A DNA stretch of 53,954 nucleotides. It comes from Candidatus Rokuibacteriota bacterium (lineage in GTDB: Bacteria; Methylomirabilota; Methylomirabilia; Rokubacteriales; CSP1-6). The translations under genes were made by a program, and so were the position numbers. Within the stretch, counting starts at the first letter, position 1. Every line of letters starts with the position of its first letter. Where the stretch lies: contig QHTE01000009.1 in NCBI GenBank assembly GCA_003220685.1, positions 1 to 53,954 of the forward strand, given 5' to 3'. Under the pieces are notes generated by a model, which saw only the letters and a list, made by a program, of their open reading frames with translations, was not told the origin of the DNA and did no database searches. Shown piece after piece: positions 33,866 to 42,547 of this stretch.

Positions 33866-36202
33866 TTGATCGCGCAATTCCGCCGCTGGAGACGACTGGT
33901 TCTGGGCGTGGCGATCGCCTCGGCGGTGTGCGCCCCGCTCGTCTACTCCGCGATCGAGCTCAGCAGATTCGAGCGCGCCGACGCCCGTCGCGCGACGTTC
34001 ATCTATGCCTCCGGGCAATCGCTCGCGCCCGGCGTGCACCTCCAGCGCGTCGGGCTGTCGGCCACTCTCGCGCGCCTCGGATACACCGAGACGCGTTCGA
34101 CGCCCCCCTCACCCGGACTCTTCCGGCGCTCCGGGGGCAACTGGGACATTTATCTTCGCGGAGGTGAAGAAGCCGGCGCCGTCCTCGTCAGGCTGCAGGT
34201 CGTCGACGATCGGATCACCGAGGTCACGCGCGCGGGCCAGGACGTCGCCGGGGTCACGCTCGAGCCGGAGGTGCTCGCGAGCGCGACGGACCGGCCGGGA
34301 GAAGACCACAAGCCCGTCCGGATCGACGAGACACCGCGGGTCTTGATCAACGCGGTGCTGGCGGCCGAGGACCATCGGTTCTTCGAGCACGGCGGCGTCG
34401 ACGTACGCGCGCTGCTGCGCGCCGCGTGGGCCAACCTCCGCGCCGGCCGGGTCAAGGAAGGCGGTAGCACGATCACGCAGCAGCTCGTCAAGGTCAGGCT
34501 CCTCAGCCCGCACCGCACCCTCTTCCGCAAGCTGCGCGAGGCGTGGCTGGCGGCGCTGGTCGAGGCGCGCTATTCGAAGGAGCGGATCCTCGAGGCCTAC
34601 CTGAACGAGATCTACTTGGGCCAGCGCGGGCCGATCGCGATCCGGGGCGTCGGCTCGGCGTCGCGCGCGTATTTCGGAAAGGAAGTCCACCAGCTGACGA
34701 CACCCGAGGCGGCCCTGATCGCCGCGATCATCCGCGGCCCGAACATCTACTCGCCGGCCGTCGACCCCGATCGCGCGCGCGAGCACCGCAACGTCGTGCT
34801 CGCCCGGATGCGCGACCTCAAGATGATCACGTCTGACGAATTCGAGCGCGCGCGCCGCGCTCCCGTCCACGTGCGCGCGCTGGTGAGCCCTGGGCAGTCG
34901 GCCCCGTACTTCGTCGACTACGTGCGCCAGGAGCTCGAGCAGCGCTTCGACACGGGGATCGCGCGCGTGCGGGGTGTCCGCATCGCGACCACACTCGATC
35001 TGTCTTTGCAAAAGTTCGCGGAGGCGGCGGCGGTCCGCGGTCTGGATCGGCTGGAGTCGAGCCTGCCCCAGGCCTATCGCCGGGACCCTGGTCGACGACT
35101 TCAAGTGGCCCTGCTCGTGGTCGAGCCGGCCACGGGCGCGATCCGAGCGCTCGTCGGCGGCCGAGACTATCTCGCCAGCCAGTTCAACCGCGTCACGTCC
35201 GCCCGCCGTCAGCCCGGATCGGCCTTCAAGCCGATCGTCTACCTCGCCGCCCTCCGTGCCGGCGACGATGCGCCCTTCTTCACGGCGGCATCGCGCGTCG
35301 AAGACCTGCCGCTCACCGTGGAGTCCAACGGCGCGCCGTGGAGCCCGCGGAATTCCGACGACCGGTACGAGGGCGTCGTGACCGTGCGGCAGGCCCTCGA
35401 GCAGTCGCTCAATGCGGCCACCGTCCGCATCGCCCAGACCGTCGGCCTCCCGAACGTGATCGAGATGGCGCGAGCCCTCGGCCTCCAGGGTCAGCTCGCG
35501 CCGGTTCCCGCGATGGCCCTGGGCGCGTTCGAGGTCACGCCGCTCGAGCTCGCTCGCGCGTACCTGCCCCTGGCGAACGGCGGTGCCCGGCCCGCCGCCG
35601 TCTCCGGAATCCGCACGGTTCAGTTCGGCGACGAAGAGGTCAAGCCGGCCGCCGCGGAGGAATCGGCTCAGGTCGTCTCGCCTGCCGAAGCCTGGCTGGT
35701 GACGTCGCTGCTCAAGGGCGTCGTCACGTCTGGGACCGGCAGCGCCGTGCGCTCGAGCGGGCTTCCCGACGTCGTCGCGGGCAAGACCGGCACGACCAAC
35801 GACGGGCGCGATGCGTGGTTCGTCGGCTACACGCCGCGACTGCTGGCCCTGGTATGGGTCGGCTTCGACAGCGGCGAGCCGCACGGCATGAGCGGAGCCA
35901 AGGCGGCGCTCCCGATCTGGCTGGACTTCATGAAGCAGGCGCTCGACGCCTATCCGCAGCCGGATTTCCAGGTGCCGGCCGGCATCTCGTTCGCGGACAT
36001 CGACGCCACGAACGGCAAGCGGGCGACAGGGGCGTGTCCGGTGATCGTTCGCGAAGCGTTCCTTACCGGGACCGAGCCGCCGATGTGCGACGAGCATGGC
36101 GGTGTTATCGACCACGTGGTCAGCGGCTGGAACCGTCTGACGGGGTGGTTCCGGCGCCCGGCCCGCGAGCCCAAAGAAAGCGCGCCTCAGGGCGATCGCT
36201 GA
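33866..36202 (+). CDS. Penicillin-binding protein 1B-like bifunctional peptidoglycan synthase
   Basis: 778 residues from TTG 33866. N-terminal membrane anchor (residues ~10-30), then a UB2H-like domain (TFIYASGQSLAPGVHLQRVG) typical of PBP1B. The glycosyltransferase domain has catalytic Glu168 (AAEDHRFFEHGGVD) and EGGSTITQQLVK. The transpeptidase domain has Ser452-x-x-Lys (PGSAFKPIVY), the Ser-Leu-Asn motif at 514-516 and Lys640-Thr-Gly. The C-terminal tail is short. It polymerises and cross-links peptidoglycan in the periplasm. TAGACT lies 8 nt before the TTG, so the transcript may be leaderless. Confidence 0.93.
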   Translation: MIAQFRRWRRLVLGVAIASAVCAPLVYSAIELSRFERADARRATFIYASGQSLAPGVHLQRVGLSATLARLGYTETRSTPPSPGLFRRSGGNWDIYLRGGEEAGAVLVRLQVVDDRITEVTRAGQDVAGVTLEPEVLASATDRPGEDHKPVRIDETPRVLINAVLAAEDHRFFEHGGVDVRALLRAAWANLRAGRVKEGGSTITQQLVKVRLLSPHRTLFRKLREAWLAALVEARYSKERILEAYLNEIYLGQRGPIAIRGVGSASRAYFGKEVHQLTTPEAALIAAIIRGPNIYSPAVDPDRAREHRNVVLARMRDLKMITSDEFERARRAPVHVRALVSPGQSAPYFVDYVRQELEQRFDTGIARVRGVRIATTLDLSLQKFAEAAAVRGLDRLESSLPQAYRRDPGRRLQVALLVVEPATGAIRALVGGRDYLASQFNRVTSARRQPGSAFKPIVYLAALRAGDDAPFFTAASRVEDLPLTVESNGAPWSPRNSDDRYEGVVTVRQALEQSLNAATVRIAQTVGLPNVIEMARALGLQGQLAPVPAMALGAFEVTPLELARAYLPLANGGARPAAVSGIRTVQFGDEEVKPAAAEESAQVVSPAEAWLVTSLLKGVVTSGTGSAVRSSGLPDVVAGKTGTTNDGRDAWFVGYTPRLLALVWVGFDSGEPHGMSGAKAALPIWLDFMKQALDAYPQPDFQVPAGISFADIDATNGKRATGACPVIVREAFLTGTEPPMCDEHGGVIDHVVSGWNRLTGWFRRPAREPKESAPQGDR

Positions 36203-36235
36203 CCTGTCGCGATCCTGACGGGCGGCCGACGTTCG

Positions 36236-36248
36236 TGTAAATTTTACA
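36236..36248. promoter_or_regulatory. Inverted repeat TGTAAA-T-TTTACA
   Basis: A perfect 13-bp inverted repeat, AT-rich in a GC-rich setting, lies between the PBP gene and the two-component block. It could be an operator. The sequence AATTTTACAGC inside it resembles AATTCTACAGC at 33312-33322, upstream of the receiver gene. Confidence 0.35.
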
Positions 36249-36352
36249 GCGTATTTCTTGCTCGAACCCCTCTAGATCTTACCCGGATGGAATGCATTCA
36301 TCGGGTCGATTCCCCAAACGACTCAATGAGTTAGCATGAGGCGGGGAACCTC

Positions 36353-36368
36353 TGGCACGGGCGATGCT
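36353..36368 (+). promoter_or_regulatory. Candidate sigma-54 promoter
   Basis: TGGCACGGGCGATGCT has the full TGGCACG -24 box and the GG-N10-GC spacing; the -12 box is ATGC instead of TTGC. It sits about 46 bp upstream of the GTG at 36414. Directly downstream is a gene for a sigma-54-dependent NtrC-type activator, so self-activation of this operon would be plausible. It also argues that the small membrane protein starts at 36414 and not 36336. Confidence 0.5.
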
Positions 36369-36413
36369 CACCCGGGCGGCACGAGCGAAAAACTCTCGCG
36401 ATCAGGGGGCACC

Positions 36414-36716
36414 GTGCGCGCACTGGCAGGGCTCGTGGCGGCTTTGGTGATAGCGACGGTCGTCGCCGTCTTGCCGGTCTCGGCCCGTGTCGTCCGCATG
36501 CAGACGGTGGTGAACCTGGTCGATCGCTCCGATCCGGCGGTCAAGCAGGCTTTGCGGGAAGCGTTCGATACCCCTCTGCGCGGCGCCGTCGCGATGGGCT
36601 TCTCGCGCATTCGGGTGGACGCCATCCAGGTCCTCCAGGACACGGTGGTTCTCGCGACGGTCGCGACCGACGAGGACGACGAGGACGAGGCTCCTGACAA
36701 CGTGAGGAACCAATGA
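36414..36716 (+). CDS. Small membrane-anchored/secreted hypothetical protein
   Basis: 100 residues from GTG 36414. An N-terminal hydrophobic segment (LAGLVAALVIATVVAVLPVS) looks like a signal peptide or anchor. The rest contains RMQTVVNLVDRSDPAVKQAL and an acidic tail (ATDEDDEDEAP). An alternative ATG at 36336 would add 26 residues without domain content, and a candidate sigma-54 promoter lies between the two. The stop overlaps the next ATG (ATGA). No family recognised. A sensory role for the downstream kinase is possible but unproven. Confidence 0.6.
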   Translation: MRALAGLVAALVIATVVAVLPVSARVVRMQTVVNLVDRSDPAVKQALREAFDTPLRGAVAMGFSRIRVDAIQVLQDTVVLATVATDEDDEDEAPDNVRNQ

Positions 36717-36934
36717 ACCCCACAAAGACCATGATGTGCGGACGTTGTCACGCGCTGCGGTGGGTCGAAGACTGGAGCGAGAAGCGCGATGAGATGATGT
36801 CGGTCATGCTCGGTCCCTGCGGTCATCGCGTAGAGCTCCGGGCGCGGCTCGAATGGGCGATCCGGTCGTGGCCAGGCGCGGACGGGCGGCTGCTTCACGC
36901 CAACCCCGCGCGCGCCGGTATCGCGACGCCATGA
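36713..36934 (+). CDS. Small zinc-site-like hypothetical protein (73 aa)
   Basis: 73 residues with MCGRCHALRW (Cys9-x-x-Cys12) and GPCGHRVEL (Cys36, His38), a possible zinc-binding fold. The ATG overlaps the stop of the preceding gene, and its own TGA overlaps the ATG at 36931, so it sits inside a coupled three-gene unit with the NtrC-type regulator. I do not recognise it. Confidence 0.6.
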   Translation: MNPTKTMMCGRCHALRWVEDWSEKRDEMMSVMLGPCGHRVELRARLEWAIRSWPGADGRLLHANPARAGIATP

Positions 36935-38430
36935 GCAAGAGTCCGCTGGGGTACACTGAGGCCGCGAACGCCGCCTCGCCGGGTGGGGCTCGGCCGGACT
37001 CAAGTACCTCGACCGCGCCAGGCGACGCGGTGGAAGTCGCGACGGAGCGATTTGGCCATGCGGATCGGATGAAGGACCATCGCATCCTTGTCGTCGACGA
37101 CGAGCCCGCCTCGCGCAAGGGGCTGCAGGAGCTCCTGACGGTGTGGGGTTACGACGTCACGGCGGCCGCCGACGGCCAGGAAGCGCTCGAGCGCGCCGCC
37201 GTCCGGGCTCCGGACCTCGTGATCGCCGACCTGGTCATGCCCGGGATCGACGGGCTGGAGCTTCTCACCCGGCTCAAGCGCGACTTTCCGACCACGGCCG
37301 TGGTCTTCCTGACCGGCCAGGGCAGCATCGAGACCGCGGTGCAGGCGATCAAGGACGGCGCCTACGACTATCTCACCAAGCCCGTCGACCCGACGCGCCT
37401 TCAGCTCCTGCTCGACCGCGCGCTCGAGCGCTCCGAGACGGCGCGCGAAGTTCAGCTGCTGCGGCGCCAGCTCCGCCAGCGCGGCGCGTTCGGCCGGCTC
37501 CTCGGCAGCTCGCACGGCATGATGGAAGTCATGCGCCAGGTGGAGGTGTCGGCGCCCACCGACGCGACGCTCTTCATCGCCGGCGAGAGCGGCACGGGCA
37601 AGGAGTTGGTCGCCCGAACGGTCCACGAGCTCTCGCCGCGCCGCAGAGGGCCGTTCGTGGCGGTCAACTGCGCCGCGATCCCGGAGACGTTGCTGGAGAG
37701 CGAGATCTTCGGCCACGAGCGCGGCTCGTTCACCGGCGCCGTCGAGCGGCGTCAGGGCTGCTTCGAGCTCGCCGACGGCGGGACCCTCTTCCTGGACGAG
37801 GTCGCCGAGATGCAGCCGGGGACCCAGGCCAAGTTCCTCCGCGTGCTGCAGGAGGGCCAGTTCCGCCGGCTCGGCGCCAAGACCGAGATCCACGTGAACG
37901 TCCGCGTCGTCGCGGCGACCAACAAGGAGCCCGCGAAGGCGCTCGCCGACGGTACGCTGCGCGAAGACCTCTACTATCGGCTCAACGTCTTCGCCATCTC
38001 GCTACCGCCCCTGCGCGACCGACTGGAGGATCTCGCCGATCTCGCGCAGGCCTTCGTCGAGGAGTTCAACGACCGCCACGGCCGGACCGTCCGGGGAGTC
38101 GACGAGGGGGCGTTGGACGTCCTGCGGCGACATCGTTGGCCGGGCAACGTGCGCGAGCTTCGCAACGTGATCGAGCGAGCGGTGATCGTCTGCTCGGGCG
38201 ATCTGGTCCGGGCCGAGCACCTGCCGCCGCTCGGCACGCCGATCGAACCCGTGGCGACGGCGAGCGAGGCCGATCTGGTGCTCCCGGTCGGCACCACCGT
38301 CGAGGACGCCGAGCGTGAGCTGATACTTCGGACACTCAAGCAGACGGGGGGCAACAAGACCCGCGCCGCCGAGATTCTCGGCATCAGTCTCAAGACGCTC
38401 CACAACAAGCTCCACAAGTACAGCGCCTGA
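36931..38430 (+). CDS. Sigma-54-dependent NtrC-family response regulator
   Basis: 499 residues from ATG 36931 (ATGA overlap); the receiver domain itself begins at ATG 37069 (453-residue form), which is the main alternative because the first 46 residues look unstructured. The receiver has phosphoacceptor Asp in VIADLVMPGIDG and Lys in LTKPVDP. The AAA+ domain has Walker A GESGTGKE, the sigma-54 contact loop GSFTGA (GAFTGA with Ser), and Walker B GGTLFLDE. The C-terminal Fis-type helix-turn-helix is NKTRAAEILGISLKTLHNKL. It pairs with the kinase that starts five bases after its stop. Confidence 0.93.
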   Translation: MSKSPLGYTEAANAASPGGARPDSSTSTAPGDAVEVATERFGHADRMKDHRILVVDDEPASRKGLQELLTVWGYDVTAAADGQEALERAAVRAPDLVIADLVMPGIDGLELLTRLKRDFPTTAVVFLTGQGSIETAVQAIKDGAYDYLTKPVDPTRLQLLLDRALERSETAREVQLLRRQLRQRGAFGRLLGSSHGMMEVMRQVEVSAPTDATLFIAGESGTGKELVARTVHELSPRRRGPFVAVNCAAIPETLLESEIFGHERGSFTGAVERRQGCFELADGGTLFLDEVAEMQPGTQAKFLRVLQEGQFRRLGAKTEIHVNVRVVAATNKEPAKALADGTLREDLYYRLNVFAISLPPLRDRLEDLADLAQAFVEEFNDRHGRTVRGVDEGALDVLRRHRWPGNVRELRNVIERAVIVCSGDLVRAEHLPPLGTPIEPVATASEADLVLPVGTTVEDAERELILRTLKQTGGNKTRAAEILGISLKTLHNKLHKYSA

Positions 38431-38435
38431 GGCGC

Positions 38436-40232
38436 ATGCGTCTGACGCTTCGCGCGCGGCAGGTCCTGGCGCTCGCCTTCGTGGTCCTGCTGGTGGTCGC
38501 GGCGTCGACGGTGGCGCATCTCGCGAACGTGGCCCGGCTGGCGCTCGCCGCCGCGACGGAGGAGGGCGAGCTCATGGCGCGCCAGCTCTACTACCAGAGC
38601 TCGCGCGTGGTCGCCGCCTCGCCGATCCCCGCGCCTGCTCTGCTGCAGCAAGATCCGGGCATCCGCGCCCTGCTCGAAGGGATGATCGGCTACTCGCACA
38701 CGGTCGTCTACGCGGCCGTGGTCGATCCGGCCGATCGGATCCTCGCCCACAGCAATCCCAAGCTCGAGGGCGGGACCTTGCCGCCGCGCGAAAGCCTCGA
38801 GCGCCTGAAGACGCGATCGACGCTCGCCATCGTGGCCTCGCTTTTCGGCCCGCCCGAGGTGTACGAGGCGCAGGTCCCGATGCGCCGGGGCGAGCGACCC
38901 TTCGGCACGGTGCGCGTGGGGGTCTCGACCAGCCTCCTCAAGCAGGAGCTGACGCACGCCGCGCTCTATAGCCTGGCGGTCGCGCTGGCCGCGCTCGGCG
39001 TCGCCATCGCGGTCGGGCTCGTGGTCGGCCGCCTCCTGCTGCAGTCGCTACGCAAGATCGCCAACGGCATGGACCGGCTCACCCGCGGCGAGTACGGCAC
39101 CACCGTGGACCTGACGCGGGACGACGAGCTCGGAGAGCTGGCCGCGAGGGTGAATCAGCTGGGCGAGCGGGTCCACGCCGAGCAATCGCACTGGCAGAGC
39201 GATCGCGCGCGGATGGAAGGCATCCTCGACAGCCTCGAGGACGCGGTGGTCGTGCTGAACAGCAAGCGCGAAGTCGTGTTCTGCAACCAGACGGCGGAGG
39301 GGCTGCTCGAGGGCGAGCTGGTCGGCCTCGTGCCGGCCGATCACCCGCTGGCGCCCGTGGTCGCCGAGCTGTTCGACGCCGGTATCGAGCGCCGCAACGC
39401 CGCCGTGAAAGTCCGCGCTGCCGACGGACAGTCCCGCGAGCTGGCGGTGTCGAGCTACCGCATTCCCGACGGCAACCGAGCGGGCGGCGGCGTGCTCGCG
39501 CTGCGCAACCTCGAGCCGGTCCGCGCCGTGCAATCGCTCGTGACGTATTCGCAGAAGCTCGCGGCGCTCGGCCGGCTGACGTCGGGCGTGGCTCACGAGG
39601 TGAAGAACCCGCTGAACGCGATGCGCATCCACCTCGAGCTCTTGAAGGCGCGCCTGGGCGGGAGCCAGCCGACGGTCCGCGAGAACCTCGACGTGATCGC
39701 TCAGGAGATCGTACGGCTGGATCGCGTCGTGCAGGGCTTTTTGAAGTTCGTGCGCCCCGAGGAGATCCGGCTGGCGCCGGTCGAGGTGGGAGCGCTGCTC
39801 TCGGAGGTGACGCGGCTCATGGCGCCGGAAGCCGTGCGCGCCGGCGCGCGCATCGCCGAGGACGTGGTGCCCGACCTGCCGCCCGTCGCCGGCGACGCGG
39901 AGCTGCTCCAGCAGGCGCTCACGAATCTCGTGGCCAACGCGATCCAGGCGATGCCGAAGGGGGGGACCGTCACGCTCGGCGCTCGCGTCGGCCCCGACGG
40001 CTCGGTCGAGATCCGCGTTGCGGACGAGGGCGTCGGCATCCCGGCGCAGGATCGCGAGAAGATCTTTCGCCTCTACTACACGACGAAGTCGCAGGGCTCG
40101 GGGATCGGGCTCTCGATGGTCTATCGCATCGTGCAGATGCACGACGGCCGGATCGACGTCGAATCCGAAGTGGACCGCGGCACGGTGATGGTCCTGACGC
40201 TTCCGGTGGCGCCGAAAAGTGGGCCGATGTGA
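38436..40232 (+). CDS. Membrane sensor histidine kinase (HAMP-PAS)
   Basis: 598 residues. Helix 1 (~8-30), a periplasmic domain (~35-175), helix 2 (~176-204), HAMP (~205-250), PAS (~258-360), and the HisKA domain with phospho-accepting His387 in GVAHEVKNPLNAM. The HATPase_c domain has the N box NLVANAIQAM, G1 VADEGVGIP and G2 GSGIGLSM. It is the cognate kinase of the NtrC-type regulator just upstream, and its stop overlaps the GTG of the downstream lipoprotein (GTGA). Confidence 0.93.
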   Translation: MRLTLRARQVLALAFVVLLVVAASTVAHLANVARLALAAATEEGELMARQLYYQSSRVVAASPIPAPALLQQDPGIRALLEGMIGYSHTVVYAAVVDPADRILAHSNPKLEGGTLPPRESLERLKTRSTLAIVASLFGPPEVYEAQVPMRRGERPFGTVRVGVSTSLLKQELTHAALYSLAVALAALGVAIAVGLVVGRLLLQSLRKIANGMDRLTRGEYGTTVDLTRDDELGELAARVNQLGERVHAEQSHWQSDRARMEGILDSLEDAVVVLNSKREVVFCNQTAEGLLEGELVGLVPADHPLAPVVAELFDAGIERRNAAVKVRAADGQSRELAVSSYRIPDGNRAGGGVLALRNLEPVRAVQSLVTYSQKLAALGRLTSGVAHEVKNPLNAMRIHLELLKARLGGSQPTVRENLDVIAQEIVRLDRVVQGFLKFVRPEEIRLAPVEVGALLSEVTRLMAPEAVRAGARIAEDVVPDLPPVAGDAELLQQALTNLVANAIQAMPKGGTVTLGARVGPDGSVEIRVADEGVGIPAQDREKIFRLYYTTKSQGSGIGLSMVYRIVQMHDGRIDVESEVDRGTVMVLTLPVAPKSGPM

Positions 40233-40651
40233 CCCGTCGCATCCTCGTCTCCGTCTCGGCGCTGCTCCTGTCCGGCTGCGCGAGCGAGACGGTCGTCACG
40301 AAGCCCGCTGCGTCCACGAGCACGGCGAGCCCCCCACCGGCGCCGGCGGCCGCCCCTGCGCCGAAGCCGAGCACGACCTCGCCGTCGGGCGTGCTGCGGC
40401 CAGAAGTGCCGGCCGCGGAGGAGCAGCGGCTTCTCGAGAGCGCTCGCCAGAACATCGGCGACGTCGCCCGAGCCGTGGGCGAGCTCGAGGGCCGCTCGCT
40501 GAAGCCGCCTCAGCAAGAGGCCCTGAAGACCGCGAAGAGCTTCCTGGACCAGGCCCGCAGCGCCCTCGACCAGCGGGACTATCAGCGGGCGGCAAACCTC
40601 GCCAGTAAGGCGCGCGCGCTGACCCACGATCTCGCCGGCGCGACCAAGTAA
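40229..40651 (+). CDS. Lipoprotein with helical C-terminal domain
   Basis: 140 residues. Signal peptide with lipobox LLLSGC and acylated Cys near residue 17, then a long Pro/Ala/Ser-rich linker (PPPAPAAAPAPKPSTTSP) and a helical domain with DQARSALDQRDYQRAANLAS. The last part resembles TPR-type or periplasmic adaptor proteins. The GTG start overlaps the kinase stop, so it is probably a partner of the two-component system, e.g. an envelope sensor accessory. The specific role is unknown. Confidence 0.7.
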   Translation: MTRRILVSVSALLLSGCASETVVTKPAASTSTASPPPAPAAAPAPKPSTTSPSGVLRPEVPAAEEQRLLESARQNIGDVARAVGELEGRSLKPPQQEALKTAKSFLDQARSALDQRDYQRAANLASKARALTHDLAGATK

Positions 40652-40671
40652 CTCGTACGAGGTAGTTTTTT
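40650..40671 (+). terminator. Weak candidate Rho-independent terminator
   Basis: Directly after the lipoprotein stop come the palindrome CTCGTACGAG (40652-40661), then GTAG and a run of six T. The possible stem AACT/AGTT is short, so termination is uncertain. Confidence 0.3.
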
Positions 40672-40798
40672 CACGCTTCCCCATGGCCGAGCCCTCCCCG
40701 GTCGCCCTGCGGCCAGCGCTTTCGCCCATTTGGCGCCCGGCGCAGCCCTGCGCGCGCTCCGGGCACGCTCGTTGCTCTGCTATGTCCAAGAGCGCCGG

Positions 40799-41170
40799 AT
40801 GTCGCTGAGCATTCTCGTAGTCGAGCGAGAGCGTCACGCCCGGGAGGGGCTGCGGGTGATCCTGTCCGCCGACGGCCACGACGTGAAGGTGGCCGCGGAC
40901 ATGTGGGCGGGATTCGCGGCGATCTTCTCGCAGCCGTACGATCTCCTCTTGCTGGACGACAACGTCCAGTCCGAGCGGCACGTCACCCTGAACGTGCTGG
41001 ACCTGCTCCGCTTCGCGCGGCGCTACGAGCCCAACACCTCCGCCATTGTCATCACGAGCTTCGACGAGGGCGCGTACGGCTACCGGATGGAAGAAGGCGT
41101 GGTGGCCGTGCTCCAAAAGCCGGTCGAGCTGACCCGGCTACGAGGGGAGCTCGAAGCGCGGTCGCGCTAG
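40799..41170 (+). CDS. Atypical single receiver-domain protein
   Basis: 123 residues from ATG 40799. It folds like a receiver: SILVVERERHAREG replaces the usual acidic pair (Glu instead of Asp-Asp), the phosphoacceptor region is LLLLDDNVQSERHV, and LQKPVELTRL has the conserved lysine. Missing acidic pocket residues suggest altered or no phosphorylation. It lies downstream of the kinase block; the longer frame from 40730 adds no domain. Confidence 0.75.
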   Translation: MSLSILVVERERHAREGLRVILSADGHDVKVAADMWAGFAAIFSQPYDLLLLDDNVQSERHVTLNVLDLLRFARRYEPNTSAIVITSFDEGAYGYRMEEGVVAVLQKPVELTRLRGELEARSR

Positions 41171-41200
41171 TCCTCGCTCCGCTGCAAGTCTCCCCGTCCC

Positions 41201-41229
41201 CTTGACTCGCCACTCCCCGCCCGGTTAGG
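41201..41229 (+). promoter_or_regulatory. Sigma-70 promoter of the binding-protein/hydroxylase operon
   Basis: TTGACT (41201-41206), an 18-bp spacer and TAGGCT (41224-41229). A leader of about 85 nt follows, ending in CGGAGGAGG before the ATG at 41320. Confidence 0.5.
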
Positions 41230-41319
41230 CTCGCGCCGATCGCTCGCGGATATCGCCCGCCGACGTCTGATGCGACCCCCAATCGGCGCGACGTTTCCTC
41301 GCTGCGGAGGAGGCAGACG

Positions 41320-42528
41320 ATGCTCTCGCGAAAGACCCCGGCCCTCCTGGGCGTGCTCGCCGCGGCCGTCCTCGTCGCGCTCGCGCTGGGAGCGCTCGCG
41401 GCACCCGCGGGCCCGCCGATCAGGATCGGCGGCACCCTCGCCCTCACCGGCCCGCTCGCGGCGACCGCGCTCCTGCACAAGATCACCGCCGAGATCTACG
41501 TCGAGGAGCTGAACCGCGCCAACGGTCTGCTCGGCCGGCCCGTCGAGTGGGTCGTGCTGGACGATCAGTCCAAGCCCGAGGTCACGCGCAGCCTCTACGA
41601 GAAGCTCATCACGGTCGACAAGGTCGATTTGTTGATGGGGCCCTACGCGACGAGCGGGATCCTCGCCGCGATGACCGTGGCCCAGCGCTACCAGAAGATG
41701 CTCATCCATCACAGCTTCGGGATGCCGCACCTCGCGAAGTACGACATGCAGTTTCCGGCAGCGCCGTTCGGGCCCGAGCCCCAGCGCACGGTGCCGGGAA
41801 TCGTCTTCGACGCGGTGGCCGCGACCGCGAATCCGCCCAAGACGATCGCGATCGTCACCAGCAAGTTTCCGTCGGCTCAGTTCCAATCCTCGGGCGCGCG
41901 CGAGGTGGCCAAGCAGCGCGGTCTCAAGGAGCTGCTCTATCTCGAGTACGAATTCGGGACGCGCGACTTCGGCCCGATCGCCGCGCGCATCAAGGACGCC
42001 AATCCGGAGCTCCTGTGGGTCGGCGCGCTCGGCCTGGACGGCAACCTGGTCCTGGAAGAGCTCAAGCGCCTGGACTACACGCCGCGCCGGCATTTTCACC
42101 TTTTCCCGGCGCCGGGTCCGATGGTCGTGGCCCCGGAGGCGAAGCTCGCCCTCTCGATGACGTTCTTCGAGGAGCACCCGCCGTTCTTGAACAACCCAGC
42201 CGCCGCGAGATTCGCCACGCTCTATCACGAGCGCGCGGCCAAGGCCGGCGTCCCCTACACGAACGTCGACACGCAGGCCGCGGGCTCGTACGCGGCCTGG
42301 CAGATGCTCGAGGCGGCGGTGACTGCGACCAAGAGCCTCGACGACAAGGTACTGGCCCAGTGGCTCCGGAAGAACCAGGTCCAGACGATCGGCGGCCGCT
42401 TCCGCTTCGACGGGCCGAACAACTACGGGGACGATCTCTCCAAGGTGAAGCAAGTGCAGGACGGCAAGTGGGTCGTGGTGTGGCCGAAGGAGTTCGCGGC
42501 GCCCGGCGCCCGCCTGCTCCCGCAGTGA
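41320..42528 (+). CDS. Periplasmic ABC-transporter substrate-binding protein (LivK/branched-chain type)
   Basis: 402 residues. An N-terminal signal peptide (LLGVLAAAVLVALALGALAA) precedes a periplasmic binding fold that starts IRIGGTLALTGPLAATALL, typical of type I (LivJ/LivK) binding proteins. GPYATSGILAAMTVAQRY and NPELLWVGALGLDGNLV agree with that. The ligand is unknown; with a hydroxylase and RutE-like enzyme next to it, it may be an aromatic or pyrimidine-like compound (inference). No LivHMGF genes are nearby. Confidence 0.87.
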   Translation: MLSRKTPALLGVLAAAVLVALALGALAAPAGPPIRIGGTLALTGPLAATALLHKITAEIYVEELNRANGLLGRPVEWVVLDDQSKPEVTRSLYEKLITVDKVDLLMGPYATSGILAAMTVAQRYQKMLIHHSFGMPHLAKYDMQFPAAPFGPEPQRTVPGIVFDAVAATANPPKTIAIVTSKFPSAQFQSSGAREVAKQRGLKELLYLEYEFGTRDFGPIAARIKDANPELLWVGALGLDGNLVLEELKRLDYTPRRHFHLFPAPGPMVVAPEAKLALSMTFFEEHPPFLNNPAAARFATLYHERAAKAGVPYTNVDTQAAGSYAAWQMLEAAVTATKSLDDKVLAQWLRKNQVQTIGGRFRFDGPNNYGDDLSKVKQVQDGKWVVVWPKEFAAPGARLLPQ

Positions 42529-42547
42529 TGAAGAGAGGACGCGGCTG

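Noticed and set aside
38436..40232. Antisense frame 39048-40142 over the kinase
   Set aside because: It mirrors the kinase frame and has no recognisable protein features.
40652..40661. CTCGTACGAG as a strong terminator hairpin
   Set aside because: A 10-bp palindrome leaves too small a loop for a stable stem, so it is listed only as a weak candidate with the following T-run.
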